From assembly GCF_021026295.1 (NCBI RefSeq), contig NZ_JAJNDA010000025.1, positions 1 to 59,915 of the forward strand: a DNA stretch of 59,915 bases, given 5' to 3'. The DNA comes from Actinomycetospora soli (GTDB taxonomy: Bacteria; Actinomycetota; Actinomycetes; Mycobacteriales; Pseudonocardiaceae). The notes under the pieces are model-generated. The model worked only from the letters and a program-made list of their open reading frames with translations, was not told the DNA's origin and made no database searches. Shown in pieces: positions 6,538 through 16,700 of this stretch. The number at the start of each line of letters is the position of its first letter. Position 1 is the stretch's first letter. Both the position numbers and the translations under genes were made by a program.

Positions 6538-8181
6538 GGCCGGGTCCCAGCGGGTCGCGCGGATCGCGTCGTGCAGCTCGTCGTCGGAGGCCGCCGGGGC
6601 GACCCCGTCGACGACCGCCCGGCGGGCCACGGCGAGCGCGATGCCGTCCGCGACGTCGCGGACGTCCGCCCACGCCGGCAGCAGCGGTGCGTGCGGGTCA
6701 CGCAGCGCCGGGGAGGCGTCCCCGAGCGCCCGGGCGGCCGCCCGCATCATCGCGTCGGTCACGCGGGTGGCGCGGGCCGCGGTCACGGCCAGCCCGACCG
6801 CCGGGAAGATGTAGACGTTGTTGCACTGGGCCACCGGGACGTCGGCGGCCCCCTCCCGCGCGAGCGGCGGGAACGGCGAGCCGGTGGCGATGAGGGCGCG
6901 CCCGTCGGTCCACGCGTCGACGTCGGCCGGGCGGGCCTCGGCGTTCGAGGTGGGGTTGGAGAGCGGGAAGACGACGGGCCGGTCCACCTTCGCCGCCATC
7001 GTCCGCACGATGTCCTCGGTGAAGGCGCCCTGCGCGGTCGACAGGCCGAGGAGCACCCCGACGGTGACGTGCTCGACGACGTCCGCGAGCCCGGGCAGCC
7101 CCTCCACGCCCCAGCCGGCGACGTCGGCCGGGTCGTGGGCGAACGCCCGCTGGTCGTCGGACAGGTCGTCGCGGTCGGTCGTCAGGAGGCCGCGCACGTC
7201 GACCACCCAGCAGCGGGCGCGGGCCTCGTCCGCGGACAGGCCCTGGTCGACCATCTCCTGGCGCACCATCTCCATGACCCCGATGCCCGCCGACCCGGCC
7301 CCGAGCATGACGACCTGCTGATCGGCCAGGCGCGTGCCGGCCACCTCGGAGGCGCCCTGCAGGGCCCCGAGCGCGACGGCGGCGGTGCCCTGGATGTCGT
7401 CGTTGAAGGTGAGCAGGCGGTCCCGGTAGCGGGCGAGGATCGGGGCCGCGTGCGGGGTGGCGAAGTCCTCCCACTGCAGCAGCACGTCCGGCAGCTCCGC
7501 CTCGACGGCGGCCACGAAGTCCTCGACGAAGGCGAAGTAGTCCTCGTCGTCGATCCGGCGGTGGCGCCACCCGAGGTAGAACGGGTCGTCGAGCAGGTCG
7601 GCGTTGTCGGTCCCGACGTCGAGCAGGATCGGCAGCGTGCGCGCGGGGTCGATCCCGCCGATGAGGGTGTAGAGCGAGAGCTTGCCGACCGGGATGCCCA
7701 TCCCGCCGACGCCCTGGTCGCCGATGCCGAGGATCCGCTGGCCGTCGGTCACGACGATGACGTCGACCTCGTCGTGGGGGCGGTTGCGCAGCATCTCGCG
7801 CAGGTTCTCGCGGTCGGGCCAGGCGAGGTAGAGCCCGCGGGGCCGGCGCCACAGCTCCGAGAAGCGCTTGCAGCCCTCGGCGACGGTCGGGGTGTAGACG
7901 AGCGGGAGCGCCGTCGGGACGTCGGCGGCGAGCACGGAGTAGAAGAGGTGCTCGTTGCGGTCCTGCAGCGAGCGCAGGTAGACGTAGCGCTGGAGGTCGG
8001 TGGCCTGCCGGTCCACCTCGCCCCAGCACCGGCGCACCTGGTCCTCGAGCGTCGTCACCGCGTACGGCAGCAGCCCCCGCAACCCGTGCTCCGCGCGCTC
8101 CTCGGCCGTGAAGGCGGTGCCCTTCGTGCGCATCGGGTCGTCGAGGATGACGCCCTCGTCACCCGTCCCGGCTGCCCCCAT
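6532..8181 (-). CDS. NAD-dependent malic enzyme (large, SfcA/MaeA type)
   Basis: Oxidative decarboxylation of L-malate to pyruvate and CO2 with reduction of NAD(P); cytosolic, anaplerotic/gluconeogenic node. 549 residues, the normal length of the large bacterial and eukaryotic type. Visible are the N-terminal signature VYTPTVAEGCKRFSELWRRP, GDQGVGGMGIPVGKLSLYT (malate/metal region), the malic-enzyme signature FNDDIQGTAAVALGAL and a Rossmann GAGSAGIGVMEM. ATG 8181 is preceded by GGGGAGGAG at good spacing. The 210 bp upstream are shared with a divergent membrane-protein gene and hold three CGTTACCC-like elements. Cofactor preference is inferred from family. Confidence 0.95.
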   Translation of the reverse strand: MGAAGTGDEGVILDDPMRTKGTAFTAEERAEHGLRGLLPYAVTTLEDQVRRCWGEVDRQATDLQRYVYLRSLQDRNEHLFYSVLAADVPTALPLVYTPTVAEGCKRFSELWRRPRGLYLAWPDRENLREMLRNRPHDEVDVIVVTDGQRILGIGDQGVGGMGIPVGKLSLYTLIGGIDPARTLPILLDVGTDNADLLDDPFYLGWRHRRIDDEDYFAFVEDFVAAVEAELPDVLLQWEDFATPHAAPILARYRDRLLTFNDDIQGTAAVALGALQGASEVAGTRLADQQVVMLGAGSAGIGVMEMVRQEMVDQGLSADEARARCWVVDVRGLLTTDRDDLSDDQRAFAHDPADVAGWGVEGLPGLADVVEHVTVGVLLGLSTAQGAFTEDIVRTMAAKVDRPVVFPLSNPTSNAEARPADVDAWTDGRALIATGSPFPPLAREGAADVPVAQCNNVYIFPAVGLAVTAARATRVTDAMMRAAARALGDASPALRDPHAPLLPAWADVRDVADGIALAVARRAVVDGVAPAASDDELHDAIRATRWDPAY

Positions 8182-8232
8182 CGTGTGCTCCTCCCCTGAC
8201 GGTCCGCACTGGTCAGGGTGCCGTGGACGCTC

Positions 8233-8315
8233 CGTTACCCGCGCGTATCGGACGGGGGTTTGAGGAGAAGCTGAGCATGGGGGCGATAACGGGTGTTCCG
8301 TCCCACTCGTTACCC
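8233..8315. promoter_or_regulatory. Divergent promoter region with repeated CGTTACCC elements
   Basis: CGTTACCC lies at 8233-8240 and 8308-8315, and its near-inverse TAACGGGT at 8287-8294. The last two form an imperfect inverted repeat (TAACGGGT and ACTCGTTA). TACCCT at 8311 could be a -10 element for the rightward gene. The same CTCGTTACCCT string sits just upstream of hisD on the minus strand. A promoter is expected here from gene layout; the element's role is a guess. Confidence 0.4.
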
Positions 8316-8392
8316 TCACGTTCACCTGATCGTCGTGATCATGACGGGGCTCGTTCAGCACGCGGCCGATCCCCGGCGAGAGGGAGGCCCCG

Positions 8393-9286
8393 ATGACGAC
8401 GCACCCCGCAGGGCCGGTGCCGGCGGACCGCTCCGACCTGGCCGAGGCCGGACGGATGCTGCTCCGCACCGTGCTGCCGGTCGGGGTCCTGCTCGGGCTC
8501 GCCCTCGCGGTCTACGGCGGCACCGGGCACGACCTGACGATCGTGCTGCAGGACCGGTTCCCCGAGGACTCCGAGTACTCCGGGCTCTTCACGATCGTCT
8601 TCTGCAGCGCGCTCATGGTGTGCGCCGGGATCGCCCTCGGCTCCCTCGTGGTCTCCCGCGCCTGGGCCCGCTCCACCGGCGACACCGCGGCCGCCTCACC
8701 CGCCCTGCGCGCCGGCCTCGCCGTCGCGGTGCTCTGCATCTTCCTCGGCTTCGACGACGTCATGATGGTCCACGACGCGGTGCTCCCCGGCGCGGGCATC
8801 CCGGAGAACGCCGCCCTCGCGGCGTACGCCCTGCTCGGCCTCGTGCTGGTCGCCTGGGCGTTCCGGCCGCTGCTCGCCGAGCGCCTCGGGCTCACCTTCC
8901 TCGTCGGACTCGTCCTGCTCGGCGGCTCGCTCGGCGGGGACGTCCTCGAGTCCTTCTTCGAGGAGGACCGGCCGGGGATCGCCACGGCGCTCGGCCACGC
9001 CGAGGACGCCGTCAAGTTCCTCGCCTACGCCGCGCTGTGCCACCTGTGCGTGCTGCTCGCCCGCCGCGTCATGGCGCGGACGCTGTCGGCCGCGACCGAG
9101 CGGGCCGCCCGGGAGGCGGTCGAGCGGTCCGGCGGTGCCGCCCCGGCCGCCGCGACGTCGGGTTCCGGTCGTGTGCCGCTGCGGGTCACCCCCGGCCGGC
9201 ACGCCGCGCCCACCGGCGCGACCCCGACCGTCGGCGCGGACGCCGATCTCACCCGTCCCATCCCGACGCCGGGGCCGCGACGCTAG
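8393..9286 (+). CDS. Multi-pass membrane protein, unknown function
   Basis: 297 residues with about six hydrophobic helices, including LLRTVLPVGVLLGLALAVYG, FTIVFCSALMVCAGIALGSLVV, AGLAVAVLCIFLGFDDVMMVHDAVL, ALAAYALLGLVLVAW and LTFLVGLVLLGGSLGGDVLESFFEE. A hydrophilic Pro/Thr-rich tail of about 70 residues follows. Conserved-looking acidic residues sit inside helices (FDDVMMVHD, GGDVLESFFEED), which suggests a proton or metal site, but I do not recognise the family. ATG 8393 has GAGAGGGAGG upstream. It diverges from the malic enzyme gene and is convergent with hisS. Confidence 0.75.
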   Translation: MTTHPAGPVPADRSDLAEAGRMLLRTVLPVGVLLGLALAVYGGTGHDLTIVLQDRFPEDSEYSGLFTIVFCSALMVCAGIALGSLVVSRAWARSTGDTAAASPALRAGLAVAVLCIFLGFDDVMMVHDAVLPGAGIPENAALAAYALLGLVLVAWAFRPLLAERLGLTFLVGLVLLGGSLGGDVLESFFEEDRPGIATALGHAEDAVKFLAYAALCHLCVLLARRVMARTLSAATERAAREAVERSGGAAPAAATSGSGRVPLRVTPGRHAAPTGATPTVGADADLTRPIPTPGPRR

Positions 9287-9329
9287 CTCCCGCCGGACCC
9301 GCCGGACCCGCCGTCGGGAAGGGACGCGG

Positions 9330-10598
9330 TCAGCCGTGCAGGGCCCGGTCGACCGCCGCCGCGGCGTCGGTCAGGGCGACCTCGGTCTGGCTGCCGTCGC
9401 CGAGGTCCTTGAGCTGGACCGTCCCGGCCTCGAGGTCGCGGTCGCCGAGCACGAGGGCGTAGCGGGCGCCCGAGCGGTCCGCGGCCTTCATCGCGCCCTT
9501 GAGGCCGCGCCCGCCGTAGGCGAGGTCCGACCGGATCCCGGCGCGGCGCAGCTGCCCGACCAGCCCGACGAGGTGGTCGCGGGCGGCCTCGCCCAGCGGC
9601 ACGCCGAAGACCTCGACCCGGCGGGCCGGGGCGACCTCCAGCCCCTCCGCCTGGCACGCGAGCAGCGTGCGGTCCACCCCGAGACCGAAGCCGACCCCGG
9701 AGAGGGCCTGCCCGCCGAGCTCGGCCATGAGCCCGTCGTACCGGCCGCCGCCCCCGATCCCGGACTGCGAGCCGAGTCCGTCGTGGACGAACTCGAAGGT
9801 CGTCTTGGTGTAGTAGTCGAGCCCGCGGACCATACGCGGGTTCTCGGTGTAGGCGACCCCGAGCTCGTCGAGGTACTGCTTCACCTTCGCGTGGTGCGCG
9901 GCCGCGGCGTCGGAGAGGTGGTCGACCATGAGCGGCGCGTCCGCGAGCTGCTCGCGGACCTCGGGCCGCTTGTCGTCGAGCACGCGCAGCGGGTTGATGC
10001 GCGCGCGCTCCCGGGTCGCCTCGTCGAGGTCGCACTTCTCGAGGAACGCCTGCAGCTCGGCGCGGTAGGCCGGCCGCGTCTCGGCGTCGCCGAGCGAGGT
10101 GAGCTCGAGTCGGTAGCCGGTGAGGCCGAGCGCGCGGAACCCGGCGTCGGCGACGGCGAGCACCTCGGCGTCCAGCGCCGGGTCGTCCACCCCGATCGCC
10201 TCGACGCCGACCTGCTGCAGCTGCCGGTAGCGGCCGGCCTGGGGGCGCTCGTAGCGGAAGAACGGGCCGGCGTAGCGCAGCTTGACCGGGAGCGTGCCGC
10301 GGTCGAGGCCGTGCTCGATGACGCTGCGGACCACGCCCGCCGTGCCCTCCGGACGCAGCGTCACGCTGCGGCCGCCGCGGTCGGCGAACGAGTACATCTC
10401 CTTCGACACCACGTCGGTCGACTCGCCGACCCCGCGGGCGTAGAGCGCGGTGTCCTCGAAGACGGGCAGCTCGAGGTGGGCGTAGCCGGCGCGGTCGGCC
10501 TCGCGGACGAGGGTGTCGCGGACGGCGACGAAGTCGGGCCCGACGTACTCGGGGATGCCCTTGGGCGCGGCGAAGCCGCCGGGCGGGATCTCGGCCAT
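9330..10598 (-). CDS. hisS: Histidyl-tRNA synthetase
   Basis: Class II aminoacyl-tRNA synthetase charging tRNA-His; 422 residues, the normal bacterial length. Motif 2 is seen in [21 protein letters not shown], the HisA-box in [13 protein letters not shown], and motif 3 in [13 protein letters not shown] and [13 protein letters not shown]. The C-terminal anticodon-binding domain follows ([35 protein letters not shown]). It is 14 bp downstream of the metallo-hydrolase gene in the same direction. That arrangement, plus the radical SAM gene further on and ppiB on the other side, matches M. tuberculosis Rv2580c and neighbours. Confidence 0.97.
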   Translation of the reverse strand: MAEIPPGGFAAPKGIPEYVGPDFVAVRDTLVREADRAGYAHLELPVFEDTALYARGVGESTDVVSKEMYSFADRGGRSVTLRPEGTAGVVRSVIEHGLDRGTLPVKLRYAGPFFRYERPQAGRYRQLQQVGVEAIGVDDPALDAEVLAVADAGFRALGLTGYRLELTSLGDAETRPAYRAELQAFLEKCDLDEATRERARINPLRVLDDKRPEVREQLADAPLMVDHLSDAAAAHHAKVKQYLDELGVAYTENPRMVRGLDYYTKTTFEFVHDGLGSQSGIGGGGRYDGLMAELGGQALSGVGFGLGVDRTLLACQAEGLEVAPARRVEVFGVPLGEAARDHLVGLVGQLRRAGIRSDLAYGGRGLKGAMKAADRSGARYALVLGDRDLEAGTVQLKDLGDGSQTEVALTDAAAAVDRALHG

Positions 10599-10612
10599 GC
10601 GGTGTGTTCCCT

Positions 10613-11305
10613 CTAGAGGTTCCGGCCGGGCGCGTTCTGCGGCCCCTGCAGGAACGGGTTGGTGTGGCGCTCGTCCCCGATGGTGGTCGGCTGCCCGTGG
10701 CCGGGCAGGACCGCGGTCTCGTCGGGCAGCGTGAGGAGCTTGGTGCGCAGGCTGGTCATCATCTCCTCCAGCGAGCCGCCGGGGAGGTCGGTCCGGCCGA
10801 TGCTGCCCTGGAAGAGGGTGTCGCCGGCGAGGACGAACGGGGCGCCGTCCTCGGTGGCGCTGCGGAAGATCACCGAGCCGCGGGTGTGTCCGGGCGTGTG
10901 GTCGACGGTCAGCGTCAGCCCCGCGAGATCCAGCGTCGCCCCGTCCGCGAGGGTCTCCACGTGCCGCGGCTCGCGGAACTCCAGGCCCGGGTACATCGCG
11001 GCGAGCTGGGCACCCATCGGGCCGACCCCGGCCAGCGGGTCGGCCAGCATCGCCCGGTCCTCCGGGTGGATCCACGCCGGGATGTCGTCGCCGTCGCACA
11101 CCGGCGTGACCGACCACATGTGGTCGAGGTGCCCGTGGGTGAGCAGGACCGCGACGGGGCTCAGCCGGCGGTCCGCGAGGACCTTGCGCAGCGGCTCCTC
11201 GGCGTCCTGCCCCGGGTCGACGACCACGCACGGACCGCCCTCGTCGGGCGCGATCACGAAGCAGTTGGTCTGGAAACTCCCGGCCGGGAACCCGGCGACC
11301 AGCAC
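10613..11305 (-). CDS. MBL-fold metallo-hydrolase, glyoxalase II-like (Rv2581c homologue)
   Basis: 230-residue metallo-beta-lactamase-fold hydrolase. Metal ligands are visible in [14 protein letters not shown], then the His of [12 protein letters not shown], the Asp of [19 protein letters not shown], and the late His of [20 protein letters not shown]. The spacing is that of hydroxyacylglutathione-hydrolase-like proteins, which act on thioesters; actinobacteria use mycothiol rather than glutathione, so an S-acyl-mycothiol substrate is plausible. GTG 11305 start. Probably co-transcribed with hisS and divergent from ppiB. Confidence 0.9.
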   Translation of the reverse strand: MLVAGFPAGSFQTNCFVIAPDEGGPCVVVDPGQDAEEPLRKVLADRRLSPVAVLLTHGHLDHMWSVTPVCDGDDIPAWIHPEDRAMLADPLAGVGPMGAQLAAMYPGLEFREPRHVETLADGATLDLAGLTLTVDHTPGHTRGSVIFRSATEDGAPFVLAGDTLFQGSIGRTDLPGGSLEEMMTSLRTKLLTLPDETAVLPGHGQPTTIGDERHTNPFLQGPQNAPGRNL

Positions 11306-11411
11306 GTGGGCCCACCCTCCTCGAGACGACTGGCGTCCAGCCTAGTCGTCGCCCGGTGGCCTCCCCTGACCTGCCCGAACTCACCGCGGCCTGACTTCCT
11401 AGGATGCCGCC

Positions 11412-12209
11412 GTGCCGACCAACGAGCAGCGCCGCAAGGCCGCCAAGCGCAAGCTGGAGCGACAGATCGAGCGCCGCGCGGAACGTGCCCGCCGTCGCCG
11501 GCAGCGGCTGACGATCATCGCGGTCGGCGCCGTCGTCGCCGTTCTCGCCGCCGGCATCGCGATCTACCTCGGCACCCGCCCGAGCGAGACGACCGCGGCC
11601 CCGGCCGCCGCCTCCGGGGCATGCACGTACACGCCGGACGGCCAGGCCTCGCGGCCGGTGCAGACGCCCGACCCGAACCCGGAGCGCACCGGCGTCGTCG
11701 GGCTGACCCTGCAGACCTCGCAGGGCGCGATCCCGCTGACCCTCGACCGGGCCCAGGCCCCGTGCGCGGTGAACGCGGTGACCTCGCTGGCCCAGCAGGG
11801 CTTCTACAACGACACGCCGTGCCACCGCCTCACCACCGGCGAGGGCCTCAAGGTGCTGCAGTGCGGCGACCCGAGCGGCACCGGCTCGGGCGGCCCCGGG
11901 TTCCGCTACGCCGAGGAGCCCCCGACGAACCTCGCTCCGTCGCCGCTGGGCCAGGGCGCCTCGAACTACGCCCGTGGCCTCGTCGCCATGGCCAAGACCT
12001 CGCAGCCCGACACCACGGGCAGCCAGTTCTTCCTGGTCTACGCCGACTCGGCCCTGCCGCCGGAGTACACCGTCGTGGGCCGGATCGCCCCCGAGGGCCT
12101 CGCGGTGCTCGACAAGGTCGCCGCGGGCGGGACGGACAACTCGAACGGCGAGGGCGACGGCAAGCCCGTCACCGCGGTCCAGATCCAGCAGGCCCAGGTC
12201 CAGTCCTGA
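11412..12209 (+). CDS. ppiB: Membrane-anchored cyclophilin-type peptidyl-prolyl isomerase (Rv2582/PpiB homologue)
   Basis: 265 residues. Residues 1-33 are extremely basic ([21 protein letters not shown]), followed by one helix ([21 protein letters not shown]) and an outward-facing cyclophilin domain, so the enzyme probably assists folding outside the membrane. Cyclophilin core motifs are [28 protein letters not shown] (usually F-H-R and QGGD-like, here CGD), [23 protein letters not shown] and YTVVGRI. Two Cys (PCHRL and QCGD) could form a disulfide. GTG 11412 start. A strong hairpin terminator follows directly. Confidence 0.9.
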   Translation: MPTNEQRRKAAKRKLERQIERRAERARRRRQRLTIIAVGAVVAVLAAGIAIYLGTRPSETTAAPAAASGACTYTPDGQASRPVQTPDPNPERTGVVGLTLQTSQGAIPLTLDRAQAPCAVNAVTSLAQQGFYNDTPCHRLTTGEGLKVLQCGDPSGTGSGGPGFRYAEEPPTNLAPSPLGQGASNYARGLVAMAKTSQPDTTGSQFFLVYADSALPPEYTVVGRIAPEGLAVLDKVAAGGTDNSNGEGDGKPVTAVQIQQAQVQS

Positions 12210-12218
12210 GGTTCCGAT

Positions 12219-12253
12219 CCCGACGGCGGGTCGCGCTGCGACCCGCCGTCGGG
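12219..12253. terminator. Bidirectional hairpin terminator between ppiB and gltD
   Basis: A perfect 16-bp stem (12219-12234 pairing with 12238-12253) with loop GCT, placed 9 bp after the ppiB stop and 10 bp before the gltD stop. There is no U-tract, as usual in high-GC actinobacteria. Both arms contain the recurrent TCCCGACGGCGGG element described in the findings. Confidence 0.88.
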
Positions 12254-12263
12254 AACCCCGGTC

Positions 12264-13772
12264 TCAGACGCTGAGCGGCAGCGCGTTCGGGTGCACCGGG
12301 GCCGGCAGGTCGGTGCGCCCGTCCTCGGACAGGAACGCGTCGACCGCCGCCGCGGCCGAGCGGCCCTCGGCGATGGCCCACACGATCAGCGACGCCCCGC
12401 GGTGGGCGTCCCCGCACACGAACACCCCCGGCACGTCGGTCTGCCAGTCCGAGCCGCAGCCGATCGTGCCCTTGGGGGTGCGCTCGATCCCGAGCCCCGG
12501 GACGAGCGCCCGCTCGTCGGGCCCGGTGAAGCCGATGGAGAACAGCACGAGGTCGGCGGGGAGGGTGTGCACCTCCTCGGAGGTCGGCACCACCTCGCGA
12601 CGGCCGTCCTCGGTCCGGCGCACCTCCACCGTCGACAGCTCGACCGCACGCACGTGCCCGCGGTCGTCCCCGAGGAAGCGCTTGACCGCGGAGGCGAACA
12701 GGCGCTCGCCGCCCTCCTCCAGCGCCGGCGGCGTCCGGTACATCACCGGCCACGTCGGCCACGGCGAGGTCGACTCGTCGCGGGTCTGCGGCGGCGCCGG
12801 GTACTGGTCGAGCTGGTGGACCGCGATCGCGCCCTGGCGGGTCGCGGTGCCGTAGCAGTCCGCCCCGGTGTCGCCGCCGCCGATGACGACGACGTTCTTG
12901 CCCCGGGCGTCGATCGGCGACGGCCCGTCGCCCTCGCACTCCCGGTTCGCGGGCGTCAGGTAGTCCATGGCCAGGTGGATGCCCTCGAGGTCGCGACCCT
13001 CGACAGTCCGGTCGTCCCGACCCTCCAGCGCTCCGACGGCCAGCACCACGGCGTCGTACTCGGCCCGGAGCCGATCCACCGGGAGCCCGTCCCCGCCGAC
13101 CTCGCAGTTCACGACGAACCGCGTCCCCTCCGCCCGCATCTGCTCCAGGCGCCGGTCGAGCTCCCACTTCTCGAACTTGAACTCGGGGATGCCGTAGCGC
13201 ATCAGCCCGCCGAGCCGGTCGTCGCGCTCGTACACCGTGACGTCGTGCCCGGCGCGGGTGAGCTGCTGGGCCGCGGCCAGCCCGGCCGGACCGGAGCCGA
13301 CGACCGCGACCCGCCGGCCCGACGACTCCGCCGCCGGCTGCGGGGCGACGTGCCCGTCGCGCCACGCGACCTCGGCGATCGACCACTCGACCCGCTTGAT
13401 GGTCACCGAGCCGGGCTGCTCGGTGATCGACAGGACGCAGGCCTCCTGGCACGGCGCGGGACAGAGGGCCCCGGTGAACTCCGGGAAGTTGTTCGTGGCG
13501 TGCAGCCGCTCGCTCGCGCGGCCCCACTCGCCGCGCCGGACGAAGTCGTTCCACTCCGGGATCAGGTTGCCCAGCGGGCAGCCGGCGGAGCCGGAGTGGC
13601 AGAACGGGATGCCGCAGTCCATGCACCGCGCCGCCTGCCGCCGGGTCTCCGCCTCGACCGCCGGGTCGGTGACGTCGGCGTAGAGCTCGTGCCAGTCGGT
13701 CCGACGTTCCTCGACCGGGCGCTTGGGGTTGTCCTCGCGGGGATAGGTGAGGAACCCGCGTGGGTCAGCCAC
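12264..13772 (-). CDS. gltD: Glutamate synthase small subunit
   Basis: Beta subunit of NADPH-dependent glutamate synthase; passes electrons from NADPH via FAD and Fe-S clusters to the large subunit. 502 residues. N-terminal Cys-rich cluster region: [27 protein letters not shown] and [14 protein letters not shown]. Two nucleotide-binding folds: [17 protein letters not shown] (FAD) and [17 protein letters not shown] (NADPH). C-terminal [21 protein letters not shown] 13772 starts inside the last codons of gltB (8-base overlap), indicating translational coupling. Confidence 0.97.
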   Translation of the reverse strand: MADPRGFLTYPREDNPKRPVEERRTDWHELYADVTDPAVEAETRRQAARCMDCGIPFCHSGSAGCPLGNLIPEWNDFVRRGEWGRASERLHATNNFPEFTGALCPAPCQEACVLSITEQPGSVTIKRVEWSIAEVAWRDGHVAPQPAAESSGRRVAVVGSGPAGLAAAQQLTRAGHDVTVYERDDRLGGLMRYGIPEFKFEKWELDRRLEQMRAEGTRFVVNCEVGGDGLPVDRLRAEYDAVVLAVGALEGRDDRTVEGRDLEGIHLAMDYLTPANRECEGDGPSPIDARGKNVVVIGGGDTGADCYGTATRQGAIAVHQLDQYPAPPQTRDESTSPWPTWPVMYRTPPALEEGGERLFASAVKRFLGDDRGHVRAVELSTVEVRRTEDGRREVVPTSEEVHTLPADLVLFSIGFTGPDERALVPGLGIERTPKGTIGCGSDWQTDVPGVFVCGDAHRGASLIVWAIAEGRSAAAAVDAFLSEDGRTDLPAPVHPNALPLSV

Positions 13773-16700
13773 CCGCCACCTCCATGATGACCTCGTTCGG
13801 GTCGCGACCCTCGGTCGCGGCGCGCTGCTCGGCGTCGAGCACGCGCTGGTAGTCGGTCGGCATCACCTTCGTGACGTGCCCGACCTGGTTCTCCCAGTCG
13901 TCGAGCAGACGGGCCGCCTTCGGCGAGCCGGTCAGCTCGAGGTGGCGCTCGACCACCCCCCGCAGCCAGGCGGCGTCCTCGCCGTCGAGGGGCAGCAGGT
14001 CGACCATCTCCTGGTTGACCCGGACCGCCGGCAGGTCGTGGACGAACGCGATGCCGCCGGACATCCCGGCGCCGAGGTTGCGCCCGGTGCTGCCGAGCAC
14101 CACGACGCGGCCACCGGTCATGTACTCGCAGGCGTGGTCGCCCACGCCCTCGACGACGGCGAGCGCGCCGGAGTTGCGCACGCAGAACCGCTCCCCCACC
14201 TGCCCGCGCAGGAAGACCTCGCCCGACGTCGCGCCGTAGGCGATGACGTTGCCGGCGATGGTGTGCCGCTCGTCGTGATCGGAGTCGGGGGCCTCGGTGA
14301 ACCGCGCCCCCTCGGGCGGGCGGACGATCACGCGGCCCCCGGAGAGGCCCTTGGCCACGTAGTCGTTGGCGTCGCCGACGAGGTCGAGCGTCACGCCCTG
14401 CGGCAGGAACGCGCCGAACGACTGCCCGGCCGAGCCCGTGAACCCCACGTGGATCGTGTCGTCGGGCAGGCCGTGCTTGCCGTAGCGCCGGGTGACCTCG
14501 GCGCCGAGCAGCGTGCCGACCGTCCGGTTGACGTTGCGCACCGGCATCTCGAGACGGACCGGGACGGCGTCGTCGAGCGCGCCCTCCGCGAGCTGGATCA
14601 GCGTGCGGTCCAGCGCCCGGTCCAGTCCGTGGTCCTGCGCCGTCGTCCGGCGGCGGTCGGTCGAGGCGCCCTCGGGGACGTCGGGCACCGTGAACAGCGG
14701 CGTCAGGTCGATCCCCTGGGCCTTCCAGTTGTCGACCGCCTCGCCGGCGTCGATCAGCTCGGAGTGGCCGACCGCCTCGTCGATGGTGCGGAAGCCGAGC
14801 TGCGCGAGGTACTCCCGCACCTCCTCGGCGATGAACCAGAAGAAGTTCTCGACGAACTCCGGCCTGCCCGTGTAGCGCTTGCGCAGCTCCGGGTTCTGCG
14901 TCGCGACGCCGACCGGGCAGGTGTCGAGGTGGCAGACCCGCATCATGATGCAGCCGTTGACCACCAGCGGCGCCGTCGAGAACCCGTACTCCTCGGCGCC
15001 GAGGAGCATCCCGACCATGACGTCGAAGCCGGTCTTCATCGCGCCGTCGACCTGGACCGAGATGCGGTCGCGCAGCCCGTTCAGCATGAGCGTCTGCTGG
15101 GTGTCGGCGAGCCCGATCTCCCACGGCGCACCGGCGTGCTTGAGGCTGGTCAGCGGCGCGGCGCCGGTGCCGCCGTCCCAGCCCGAGATGAGCACGACGT
15201 CGGCGTGGGCCTTGCTGACCCCGGCCGCGACGGTGCCGACGCCCACCGAGCTGACGAGTTTGACGTGGATCCGGGCCCGGTCGTTGGCGTTCTTCAGGTC
15301 GTGGATCAGCTGCTTGAGATCCTCGATCGAGTAGATGTCGTGGTGCGGCGGCGGCGAGATGAGCCCGACGCCCGGGGTCGAGTACCGGACCTCCGCGATC
15401 CACGGGTAGACCTTCTTGCCCGCGAGCTGGCCGCCCTCGCCGGGCTTCGCGCCCTGCGCCATCTTGATCTGGATGTCGTCGGCGTTGACGAGGTACTCGC
15501 TGGTCACCCCGAAACGCCCGGAGGCGACCTGCTTGATCGCCGAGCGCTTCGACGGGTCGACCAACCGGACCGGGTCCTCGCCGCCCTCCCCCGTGTTGGA
15601 CTTGCCGCCGATGTTGTTCATCGCGATCGCGAGGTCGGTGTGCGCCTCGCCGGAGATCGAGCCGTAGCTCATCGCGCCGGTGGCGAACCGCCTGACGATC
15701 TCGGAGGCCGGCTCGACCTCGTCGAGGTCGATCGGGGTCCGGTCCTCGTAGCGCAGGCGGAACAGGCCGCGCAGCTGCCCGCCGCTGCGGGTCAGCCGGT
15801 CGACCTCGGCCGTGTACCGGCGGAACACGTCGCGCTGCTTCGTGCGCGTCGAGTGCTGCAGCAGGAACACCGTCTCGGGCGTGAACAGGTGCAGCTCGCC
15901 CTCGCGGCGGTAGGCGTACTCGCCGCCGACGTCGAGGCGGCGGTGCGCCCGCTCGGTCGGGTTCGACGGGTAGGCCGCGGCGTGCCGGGCGGCGACCTCG
16001 GTGGCGAGCACGTCGAGTCCGCCCCCGCCGAGCTTCGACGACGTGCCGTGGAAGTACTCGTCGAGGAACTCCTGGGACAGCCCGATGGCCTCGAAGACCT
16101 GCGCGGCGGTGTACCCGCTGACCGTCGAGATGCCCATCTTGGACATCACCTTGAGCACGCCCTTGACGCAGGCCTTCACGTAGTTCGCGATGGCCTGCTC
16201 GATCTCGAGGTCCTCGAGCCACCCCGAGGTGATCATGTCCTCGATCGACTCGAACGCGAGGTACGGGTTGATCGCCGCGGCGCCGTAGGAGAGCAGCAGC
16301 GCCATGTGGTGCACCTCGCGTGCGTCGCCGGCTTCGACGACGAGCGCGACCTGCGTCCGCTCGCGCGTGGCCACGAGGTGGTGGTGCACGGCCGAGACCA
16401 GCAGCAGCGACGGGATCGGGGCCCACCGGGCGTCGGAGTCGCGGTCGGAGAGCACCAGGATGCGCTTGCCGTCGGCGATGGCCTCGCTCGCCTGCCGGCG
16501 GACCCGGTCGAGGGCCGCCCGGAGCGCCGTCTCGCCGCCGTCGACCTCGTACAGCCCGGAGAGCACCGTGGCCGCGAAGCCGGGCATGTCCCCGTCCTGG
16601 TCGATGTGGATGAGCTTCGCGAGCTCGTCGTTGTCGATCACCGGGTACGGGAGGACGACCTGCCGGCAGCTGGCCGGTCCCGGGTGGAACAGGTTCTGCT

